A stretch of 17,558 nt of DNA from an uncultured bacterium (lineage in GTDB: Bacteria; Patescibacteriota; Minisyncoccia; Phycocordibacterales; Phycocordibacteraceae): NCBI GenBank assembly GCA_938008595.1, contig CALLKD010000021.1, forward strand, positions 1 through 17,558, given 5' to 3'. This document shows positions 8,169 through 13,985 of this stretch, piece after piece (within the stretch, counting starts at the first letter, position 1; each line of letters begins with the position of its first letter). The notes under the pieces were generated by a model that was given only the letters and a program-made list of their open reading frames with translations, was not told the origin of the DNA and made no database searches. The translations under genes were made by a program, and so were the position numbers.

Positions 8169-11135
8169 ATGACTGGTGAAAAGGAATACCGAGAAGGGTA
8201 TGAAAAACTAAACGCTGAACAGCGACTAGCTGTTGATAGTATTGATGGTCCTGTCTTTGTAATTGCAGGCCCAGGTACGGGCAAGACACAGGTGCTAACC
8301 CTTCGTATTGCAAACATATTGCGGAGCACTGACACACCACCAGAATCTATTTTGGCTCTTACCTATACGGAAAGTGCTGCCAGTGAAATGCGGGCACGCC
8401 TTACGCGCGTAATTGGCGCTACTGCTCGCAAGGTACGTATACATACCTTCCATGGTTTTGCTGAGTCTGTCATTGCACAGTATCCAGATAGCTTCCCAAG
8501 AATCATTGGTGCACACGTAGCAACAGACATAGAGCGGGCTGAGATCTTTGATGCACTCCTACTTGAGACCAAGGTCATGCACCTGCGTCCTTTTGGTGAC
8601 CCTCTGTACTACCACTATGCAGTTTCAAATGCGATCCAAACAATGAAGCGTGAGAATGTAACGCCAGAGAATCTACGTGAGCGGATCATAGAAGCCGAAG
8701 CTGCCTTTGAAGCAATGGAAGGTAAGGTGCATGAGAAGGGGAAGTACGCAGGCCAGATGAAGGGGGATTACGTAAGTCTTCTAAAGAAGATTGAAAAGAC
8801 TCGTGACCTGCTTGCCATATATGAAGGGTATGAGGCAAAGCTTACCGAGCTTCGTAGATATGACTTCGAAGATATTATCCTTGAAGTTGAAAAGGCACTT
8901 TCTGAAGATGCTGAGCTTCGTCTCCAGGTACAGGAGTCTCTGCACTATATTCTTGCGGACGAACACCAAGACGCTAACCGTGCACAGAACGCACTTCTCG
9001 AACTCATCTCCGGATTCTTTGAAGACCCAAACCTGTTTATCGTAGGAGATGAAAAGCAGGCTATCTATCGCTTCCAAGGAGCTGATCTTGATAACGTGCA
9101 TTACTTTAAGACACGCTTCCCAAACACAAGGGTAATTGCTCTTGTACAAAACTACCGCTCCTCTCAAACAATTCTCGACTCTGCACTCTCCCTCATCAGT
9201 AACTCACCTGATGAACGGCTCTCCCGTGTATCGCTTGTTAAGAGCACTACCCGTACAGAAAAACCAATTAGCCTAATACAGGCAGCTTCACCAGAGGTGG
9301 AGATGAAGGAGCTCGCACAAAACATACAGGCATGTTTGGACGAGGGCGTACTCCCCGGAGAGATTGCCGTACTGGCGCGGCGCAATAGGGATGTTGCATA
9401 CATCAGTCGTGCACTTATGAGCCAGGGCATTCTAGTGTCTGGAGGAGAGGAGGGGAATGCACTCCATAACCGCTTTGTAGAGAGTTTGCTGCGCCTCCTT
9501 AGCTTCATTGCATATCCTAGAGACGAACATGCGGTTGGGGTGCTTACACTCCCTGCCTTTACCCTGCCTGCGGCAGATGTCTGGCGTGTAACGCAAGAAG
9601 CTCGCAAATCAAAGCATTCCATTCTTTCAGTACTTACGTCTCCCGAGGCACTTGAGCGTGCACAGGTTTCAGATGTAGCGCAGGCGGGGGAGCTCGCACA
9701 TACACTTACTACGCTTATGGAACTTGCTGCATATGAGCGTCCTGCAGAAGTGGCGAGTAAGGCGCTTCAGGCTTCAGGCATACTTCCTAAAATACTTTCT
9801 GTCTCTGACACGCTGGAGTCACTTGCTGCGGTGCGTGCACTCCTTACTTCATTTGAAGAGCTTGCACGACGTGAGCATGGAGCGCTTCTTCCAAGAGCGC
9901 TCGAGCTTATGCAGCTCTATGAAGCACGGGGTATTCCACTTGCACCTCGTACAGAGAGCGACTCAACACGAGTAAAGGTGATGACCGTGCACCGTTCAAA
10001 AGGTAGGGAATTTGCACGGGTCTTCATACCACTCCTAACGGAAAGTGCATGGTCAACGCGCAGTAAGCCAGAGCATTTCTATCTCCCTGATATCCTTTCG
10101 GGCAGTGCTGAGCTTGAGGACGAGCGCAGACTACTCTATGTAGCTATTACCCGTGCAAAGGAGCATGCAACACTCTCATATGCCACTGCTCGTTCTGATG
10201 GTCGTGCAGATGCGCTACAGGTTCTGGTAGATGATATTGATCCAACCCTTCTTGAGGTTACAGAGTCTACCTGTGCGCCCATTGACCCACTCGACTCAGT
10301 TTCAACTGATACCAGTAGCGACAGACCATCTGAGGACGACATACAAACACTCCGTGCAGCATTCTTTGCACAAGGAATTTCACCTACGGCATTTAACAAC
10401 TATATTGACTGTCATTGGAAGTATTTCTATGTGAACCTACTGCGCCTGCCTGACATAGAGAATAAGCACATGCTGTATGGTACTGCCATACACGAAGCTC
10501 TACATGTGTACGCTGAGGCACGTAAGAAGGGGAAGGACATTGGAGCTACGGGGCTTATGGAGACGTTTGCGAAAACCCTTGAGCGCTCTCCCTTACATGA
10601 GCGAGACATACAAGAACTAATTGAAAAGGGCACCCACGCACTTCCGCTATGGTGGGAGGCTAACCATAAGACTTGGCCAGAGCACAGCCGTGCTGAGCTA
10701 CCAGCGTTTGGAAACATTCCATACGAGAAGGCTCCAGAGGGACACCTGTTACTACGTGGAAAGTTAGATAGGGTGGACGAAGTGGGAGGTGGAGTACGTG
10801 TAATTGACTACAAGACAGGGAAGCCAAAGAGTCGCAACACCCTTATGGGAGAGACTAAGGATGCAGATGGTAATTACTACCGCCAACTAACCCTTTACAA
10901 ACTGATGCTTGCCCGTAGTGAAAGTCCAGAAACCATGGTGGAGGGGGTAATTGAATTTGTTGAACCAGATGATGCAGGAACACTTCGTGCAGAGACCTTT
11001 GCCATATCTGAAGATGAGATGCTTTCACTGGAGGAGCTTATTACGAAGTCGGCTGACGAAATTGCAACACTCTCATTTTGGAATACACGTTGCGAAGATG
11101 AGGAGTGTGCGTGGTGTAAATTGAGGTTTTCGTAG
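8169..11135 (+). CDS. UvrD/Rep-family helicase fused to a PD-(D/E)XK Fe-S nuclease
   Basis: 988-aa SF1A DNA helicase-nuclease (990 aa if ATG 8163 is used). Walker A is AGPGTGKT at about 33-40 and Walker B is ILADEHQD. Motifs QAIYRFQGAD, VKVMTVHRSKGREF and LLYVAITRAKEH are all present, so ATPase and translocase activity is expected. The C-terminal ~250 residues are a RecB/AddB-type nuclease. Asp867 (GKLDRVD) and Asp880-Tyr-Lys882 (IDYKTGK) form the catalytic site. Cys748 plus Cys975, Cys980 and Cys983 (C-x4-C-x2-C) make the AddB-like 4Fe-4S staple. Helicase and nuclease in one chain suggest a role in double-strand-break end resection. ATG 8169 was chosen because the -10 box ends at 8162. The gene lies 79 bases after the peptidase and is followed by a separate promoter. 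Confidence 0.95.
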   Translation: MTGEKEYREGYEKLNAEQRLAVDSIDGPVFVIAGPGTGKTQVLTLRIANILRSTDTPPESILALTYTESAASEMRARLTRVIGATARKVRIHTFHGFAESVIAQYPDSFPRIIGAHVATDIERAEIFDALLLETKVMHLRPFGDPLYYHYAVSNAIQTMKRENVTPENLRERIIEAEAAFEAMEGKVHEKGKYAGQMKGDYVSLLKKIEKTRDLLAIYEGYEAKLTELRRYDFEDIILEVEKALSEDAELRLQVQESLHYILADEHQDANRAQNALLELISGFFEDPNLFIVGDEKQAIYRFQGADLDNVHYFKTRFPNTRVIALVQNYRSSQTILDSALSLISNSPDERLSRVSLVKSTTRTEKPISLIQAASPEVEMKELAQNIQACLDEGVLPGEIAVLARRNRDVAYISRALMSQGILVSGGEEGNALHNRFVESLLRLLSFIAYPRDEHAVGVLTLPAFTLPAADVWRVTQEARKSKHSILSVLTSPEALERAQVSDVAQAGELAHTLTTLMELAAYERPAEVASKALQASGILPKILSVSDTLESLAAVRALLTSFEELARREHGALLPRALELMQLYEARGIPLAPRTESDSTRVKVMTVHRSKGREFARVFIPLLTESAWSTRSKPEHFYLPDILSGSAELEDERRLLYVAITRAKEHATLSYATARSDGRADALQVLVDDIDPTLLEVTESTCAPIDPLDSVSTDTSSDRPSEDDIQTLRAAFFAQGISPTAFNNYIDCHWKYFYVNLLRLPDIENKHMLYGTAIHEALHVYAEARKKGKDIGATGLMETFAKTLERSPLHERDIQELIEKGTHALPLWWEANHKTWPEHSRAELPAFGNIPYEKAPEGHLLLRGKLDRVDEVGGGVRVIDYKTGKPKSRNTLMGETKDADGNYYRQLTLYKLMLARSESPETMVEGVIEFVEPDDAGTLRAETFAISEDEMLSLEELITKSADEIATLSFWNTRCEDEECAWCKLRFS

Positions 11136-11138
11136 GTA

Positions 11139-11167
11139 TTGACATATATAGTATATTGTTATATATT
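11139..11167 (+). promoter_or_regulatory. Strong sigma-70 promoter of the DksA/TraR-like gene
   Basis: A consensus TTGACA (11139-11144) lies 17 bases from TATATT (11162-11167), only 3 bases after the helicase stop. The expected transcription start is about 11174, giving a leader of some 28 bases before GTG 11202. The TTG of this -35 box can be misread as a start codon for a longer ORF. Confidence 0.75.
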
Positions 11168-11191
11168 TTCATATACGCAATATAGTTCTTT

Positions 11192-11199
11192 GGAGGTGA
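11192..11199 (+). promoter_or_regulatory. Near-perfect Shine-Dalgarno of the DksA/TraR-like gene
   Basis: GGAGGTGA is fully complementary to the usual 16S anti-SD, with five bases between GGAGG and GTG 11202. It fixes the start codon and contrasts with the absence of SDs at most genes in the window. Confidence 0.85.
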
Positions 11200-11201
11200 T
11201 T

Positions 11202-11483
11202 GTGGACGATCAGAAGCACCGCGAAGCGGACCTTCTGGCCCGCATCGAAAAAATACAACACGTACTACGTCATAAAGCTCGCCCTGAGGGGTACATACTC
11301 CTGAAAAAGGATGTGATCATTCCTCAGCTCGAGCGGGCACTTGAAAAGGTGCGTGAGGGCAGTCATGGAGAGTGCGACGACTGCCCCGAGGCTATTCCTG
11401 AGCGCAGACTCAAGGCCTCGCCTGGGGCAATTCGTTGCCTCTCGTGCCAAACCAAATTCGAAAAAAGTAGAGCCGTCTCCTGA
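11202..11483 (+). CDS. DksA/TraR-type C4 zinc-finger protein (93 aa)
   Basis: Small regulator of the TraR/DksA family, whose members bind the RNA polymerase secondary channel. The N-terminal ~55 residues should form two helices (DLLARIEKIQHVLRHK and LKKDVIIPQLERALEKVREG), the coiled-coil hairpin. The zinc finger uses Cys58, Cys61, Cys79 and Cys82, with the family context CDDCPEAIPERRL and SPGAIRCLSCQ. GTG 11202 was chosen over an upstream TTG because a perfect SD precedes it and the TTG belongs to the -35 box. The length is closer to short TraR/YbiI-like members than to 151-aa DksA. The DxxDxA tip motif of classical DksA is not evident, so its effect on transcription cannot be predicted. It has its own promoter and terminator. 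Confidence 0.88.
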   Translation: MDDQKHREADLLARIEKIQHVLRHKARPEGYILLKKDVIIPQLERALEKVREGSHGECDDCPEAIPERRLKASPGAIRCLSCQTKFEKSRAVS

Positions 11484-11518
11484 ACCGCCATCCACCCGAT
11501 GGCGGTTCTATTCTTTTG
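11482..11518 (+). terminator. Terminator between convergent genes
   Basis: GAACCGCCATC (11482-11492) pairs perfectly with 11498-11508 around the loop CACCC, followed by a T-rich tract. It overlaps the TGA of the DksA-like gene. Its right arm reaches the first base of the stop triplet (11508-11510) of the minus-strand gene, so one compact hairpin serves the end of the + strand gene and may act on both. Confidence 0.8.
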
Positions 11519-12152
11519 TCATAAATCCTCTGTATATAAATTCCGCACCTGGTTTACCGCTTTTCCTTTCTTCGTACTCCCACAGTTTGTCTAGTTCGTC
11601 ATCTGTCATCCTTTCCTTCGGGAAGGCACTTATTGGGGTGCGCATCACAACAAATTTAATATTTTCTACAGGAACAAATCCTGCAGCAGCACGAACATGG
11701 GAGCGGTCTATGGTGCCATAGCTTTCGCTTGGATTTGCTGCAATCTTTTCCAAATAAAGATCACTAGGCTTTTTAAACCCATAGACAACCACTATGTTAT
11801 GCAGGTGCCCTTGCCCCTCAAGAAAGGCGGTATTTAGACCGTGCTCACGATCCAGTTCGGGATTCCATACTACGCAATTTGCATAGGGAGTATTACCAGA
11901 GAACTCAATACCAATTGGTGAGTCAGTTTCAAGACTTTTGATAAGTGACTCAGGGTTTTCCCGGCGCACAATATATTCCTCTTTAGGAAGGTTTGAGTAC
12001 AGGCTATTAATATTTTTGATTTCTTCAAATCCGGTAATAGATTCCAAGTCAGAAAGTACTTGCAACGCTGCGACACGACTCAGTTCAATCCGAGATTCAG
12101 GAGTGGTACTAGTTGAACTATTTGGACTACGTGAAGGGAATGCTTCATTCAT
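11508..12152 (-). CDS. Conserved-looking hypothetical protein (214 aa)
   Basis: I do not recognise the family. ATG 12152 was chosen because AGAGGT lies just upstream, overlapping the stop of the preceding gene. A longer frame from 12185 would overlap that gene and add a non-homologous-looking segment (CVSCHNR). The first ~25 residues are Ser/Thr/Pro-rich and probably disordered. The rest looks like a globular cytoplasmic alpha/beta domain with segments GIEFSGNTPYANCVVWNPEL, GHLHNIVVVYGF and ENIKFVVMRTP, and an acidic C-terminal helix (MTDDELDKLWEYEERK). No signal peptide, membrane segment or nucleotide-binding motif is visible. The start lies 4 bases after the DsbA-like stop, so the two genes are almost certainly cotranscribed. 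Confidence 0.75.
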   Translation of the reverse strand: MNEAFPSRSPNSSTSTTPESRIELSRVAALQVLSDLESITGFEEIKNINSLYSNLPKEEYIVRRENPESLIKSLETDSPIGIEFSGNTPYANCVVWNPELDREHGLNTAFLEGQGHLHNIVVVYGFKKPSDLYLEKIAANPSESYGTIDRSHVRAAAGFVPVENIKFVVMRTPISAFPKERMTDDELDKLWEYEERKSGKPGAEFIYRGFMTKE

Positions 12153-12156
12153 ACCT

Positions 12157-12879
12157 CTATTGTGGCAACTTACGCACAGCGTCATCTAGTATCTTCTTCA
12201 TACTCGCATACGGTACCGCTCCGTTAATAGAGATAGGTTTTTGACCTTCTACAACAAGTATTGTAAACGGACTTCCTCCTGCTCCTGTCGCAAGCCCATT
12301 CTGGAAGTCGCTTGCAACTGCTTTCTGGAACTTGTGTGTATTCATACATTCGGTAAAGCTTTGGTGCACAATACCGAGTTCAGAAACAACTGCGCCATAG
12401 TCTTTTGGATTAAACTGCATGCTATTTGGTGCCTGTATATTAAGAGCGTTAATGAAGCGCCAGAACATAGTAGGTCCGCCAATACTTGCTGCACACTCAG
12501 CTGCTTCAGCGTGCTGTGCGCTATACGGGTGTTGGTCAACGAGTGGAAGGTGACGATATACCCACGCAACCTTTCCACCAGCAGCATACTCAGTCATTAT
12601 CTGCTCGAGTGTTGCCTGAAATGTTTTTGAGTATGAGGAGTCAATGTCTGAATACTCGATAATCTTAATAGGCGCACTAGGACTTCCAAGAATGTGATCG
12701 GTGCTATCAACGGCACGCATAAGTGACACATCACCCTTAATAGGGGCGGGATTTTTATGCAAACGATATTCGTATACGGTTATTGCAAGAATCAAACCAG
12801 CAAATACTATTGCTCCTGGTATTAGCCATGAGTTTTCATATTTTTGTTTTTCAACTTGCGCAAGTGGGTCGAGTTCCAT
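12157..12879 (-). CDS. Membrane-anchored DsbA-fold protein lacking the CxxC motif
   Basis: 240-aa protein with one N-terminal membrane anchor (about 18-37, WLIPGAIVFAGLILAITVYEY) and an extracytoplasmic thioredoxin-like domain of the DsbA/Thioredoxin_4 type. The active-site strand IIEYSDID is followed by SSYS (81-84), where family members have CPxC. Both redox cysteines are therefore serines. The cis-proline loop is present as GGSPFT (Pro204). The helical-insert motif HAEAAECAAS is retained, and the only cysteines are 129 and 178. The fold is supported, but disulfide exchange by the usual mechanism is not possible. It may be a chaperone or binding protein. ATG 12879 follows TATTCT by 6 bases and has no SD. 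The gene heads a two-gene unit. Confidence 0.85.
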   Translation of the reverse strand: MELDPLAQVEKQKYENSWLIPGAIVFAGLILAITVYEYRLHKNPAPIKGDVSLMRAVDSTDHILGSPSAPIKIIEYSDIDSSYSKTFQATLEQIMTEYAAGGKVAWVYRHLPLVDQHPYSAQHAEAAECAASIGGPTMFWRFINALNIQAPNSMQFNPKDYGAVVSELGIVHQSFTECMNTHKFQKAVASDFQNGLATGAGGSPFTILVVEGQKPISINGAVPYASMKKILDDAVRKLPQ

Positions 12880-12885
12880 GTACTT

Positions 12886-12891
12886 AGAATA
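12886..12891 (-). promoter_or_regulatory. Putative -10 box of the DsbA-like gene (leaderless type)
   Basis: On the minus strand TATTCT is followed by 6 bases and then ATG 12879, so the expected start site is the A of the start codon. The -35 region is A/T-rich without a clear hexamer. Confidence 0.5.
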
Positions 12892-12912
12892 TCATGCTGG
12901 AATATATAAAAT

Positions 12913-12939
12913 TTGGGCGCCGCATTGTGCGGCGCCCAA
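12913..12939 (-). terminator. GC-rich terminator after the 125-aa orphan gene
   Basis: A perfect 12-bp inverted repeat (TTGGGCGCCGCA with a 3-nt loop) begins 5 bases beyond the minus-strand stop at 12945. It is followed on that strand by AATTTTATA. It insulates the GC-rich gene from the DsbA-like unit, whose promoter starts about 22 bases further on. Confidence 0.85.
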
Positions 12940-12944
12940 TTAGA

Positions 12945-13322
12945 TCAGCCCCTCGGAAGCATTCCTGGCGGGTGCTGGTGTCCGTGGTGGACACCCGGGT
13001 CATGCTCCACCGGATCCGCAGGGTCAGCCCCTTTGTCCGCGACCGAAACCTCGAAGCTGGGGAAGGCCTGGTTGAAGGCGCCAGTGATGCCGCCCATCAG
13101 GAACCCCTTCTCGAAACCGTCAGAAGGCACGTTTGTAAGGACGACATGGATAGCCATGTCAGGGTTGGCGACAGGGCGCTCGACGCCACTTAGCTCGACG
13201 CTTGGCCCCGGGTAGACCCCTGGCTTTCTCATAAGGTTCGAGATCGTGGTTTGGAGCGCTACTCGGTCAGCCTTGAACTGGGCCAGCATACCTGCTGGGA
13301 TTGAGGCAAGAACGTGAATCAT
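12945..13322 (-). CDS. GC-rich orphan gene, hypothetical 125-aa protein
   Basis: I do not recognise this protein. It starts MIHVLASIPAGMLAQFKADR, continues with a mixed alpha/beta sequence (PDMAIHVVLTNVPSDGFEKGF), and ends in a Gly/Pro/His-rich tail with HDPGVHHGHQHPPG. That tail could bind metal. There is no signal peptide or clear membrane helix. The gene is visibly more GC-rich than its neighbours, with many GGC, GCC, GTC and CCC codons where flanking genes prefer A/T endings. It also has a strong SD (GGGGAGGT), its own promoter, a leader of about 45 bases and its own terminator. It is thus a self-contained cassette, consistent with transfer or strong selection for translation. Opposite-strand frames across the same bases are shadows: the SD, promoter and terminator all fit this strand. 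Confidence 0.75.
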   Translation of the reverse strand: MIHVLASIPAGMLAQFKADRVALQTTISNLMRKPGVYPGPSVELSGVERPVANPDMAIHVVLTNVPSDGFEKGFLMGGITGAFNQAFPSFEVSVADKGADPADPVEHDPGVHHGHQHPPGMLPRG

Positions 13323-13325
13323 AAG

Positions 13326-13333
13326 ACCTCCCC
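13326..13333 (-). promoter_or_regulatory. Strong Shine-Dalgarno of the 125-aa orphan gene
   Basis: GGGGAGGT on the minus strand lies 3 bases before ATG 13322 and decides the start. It is one of only two strong SDs in the window. Confidence 0.8.
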
Positions 13334-13374
13334 AATGTACGGGTGTGCACCATTGCGCACCTACATCTGTATGG

Positions 13375-13402
13375 ATTCTACGCCTCCCGCTACCCTTTGC
13401 AA
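13375..13402 (-). promoter_or_regulatory. Sigma-70 promoter of the 125-aa orphan gene
   Basis: On the minus strand TTGCAA (13402-13397) is separated by 16 bases from TAGAAT (13380-13375), with a predicted start near 13368. The leader contains an imperfect palindrome GTGTGC-N6-GCGCAC (13343-13360), which could be an operator. On the minus-strand RNA it has an A/C mismatch, so a DNA site is more likely than an RNA hairpin. Confidence 0.6.
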
Positions 13403-13406
13403 GACG

Positions 13407-13985
13407 CTAGAGGGGAAGGGTGTAGGTCATTCCAGGTGCCTCCTGAACAGTGTCCCAGCCGGCAGTATCAATCTTAAGTTCTCTTGAACCACCAAGATCC
13501 TTATACTTCAGCATCTTGTGCTTGAGTGCATAGTCATAGAGTTCTCGGGTAATGCGAACGTCCTCCAGACAATACTTGCGTACCTTTTCATATTCACCCT
13601 TTTGCCACCACTCTACGGCCTTTAGACCATCTCCTCCTTTCCCTTTGCCGAGTGTAGCTTCTGCAAGAGACTGCAAACGAATACGACGACCAAGTGCTTT
13701 CTGCACTTCAACCAACAGATCAAGAGAACGGATCTTTGTTAGGTCACCAGGGTAGTATCTATTTAAAATAGGAATATCAAACTGGTCAGAGTTAAAGCCA
13801 ATGAGCATGTCAGCACGCTCCATAATCGGCCAGAGCTTCGGGAGCTCTTCCTTTGAATACGAGGTGTACTCATCTGTCTCTGAATCATGAATACCAACAA
13901 TGGAGAGCTCGAGTCTATACAGCTCAGTGCGAGCGAGGCCAGGGAAGGCATTCGCAGTTTCAATGTCGAACGTCACTACTCTCAT
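13407..13985 (-). CDS. DEDDy 3'-5' exonuclease (RNase H-like fold)
   Basis: 192-aa nuclease of the DnaQ-like/predicted 3'-5' exonuclease (YprB or PolB-type) group. All motifs are visible: Exo I FDIET with Asp7 and Glu9, Exo II GFNSDQFDIPIL with Asn65 and Asp70, and Exo III YCLED with Tyr138 and Asp142. The Tyr four residues before the last Asp makes it DEDDy. There are no other domains, so it is a stand-alone exonuclease that may act on DNA ends or RNA. Its ATG overlaps the hisS stop by ATGA, a strong sign of translational coupling downstream of hisS. No metabolic link to histidyl-tRNA synthesis is obvious, so the pairing is probably an operon of convenience. Confidence 0.88.
   Translation of the reverse strand: MRVVTFDIETANAFPGLARTELYRLELSIVGIHDSETDEYTSYSKEELPKLWPIMERADMLIGFNSDQFDIPILNRYYPGDLTKIRSLDLLVEVQKALGRRIRLQSLAEATLGKGKGGDGLKAVEWWQKGEYEKVRKYCLEDVRITRELYDYALKHKMLKYKDLGGSRELKIDTAGWDTVQEAPGMTYTLPL

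Noticed and set aside
11139..11201. TTG 11139 as the start of the DksA-like gene
   Set aside because: The TTG is the first triplet of a consensus -35 TTGACA, and the extra 21 residues are unlike the family. GTG 11202 has a perfect SD.
12153..12185. Extended N-terminus of the 214-aa minus gene, with CxxC (CVSC)
   Set aside because: It overlaps the DsbA-like gene out of frame, while ATG 12152 has an SD. The apparent CxxC is a coding shadow, not the missing redox motif.
12894..13215. Plus-strand ORFs opposite the GC-rich orphan gene
   Set aside because: They run through the minus-strand terminator and lack a suitable SD. High GC lengthens antisense frames, and the promoter, SD and terminator all fit the minus gene.
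13386..13432. Hairpin (CTACCCTT with AAGGGTGTAG) as a terminator for the exonuclease gene
   Set aside because: The stem is bulged with a long loop and has no T-tract. It overlaps the -35 box of the next gene, so it is unconvincing.
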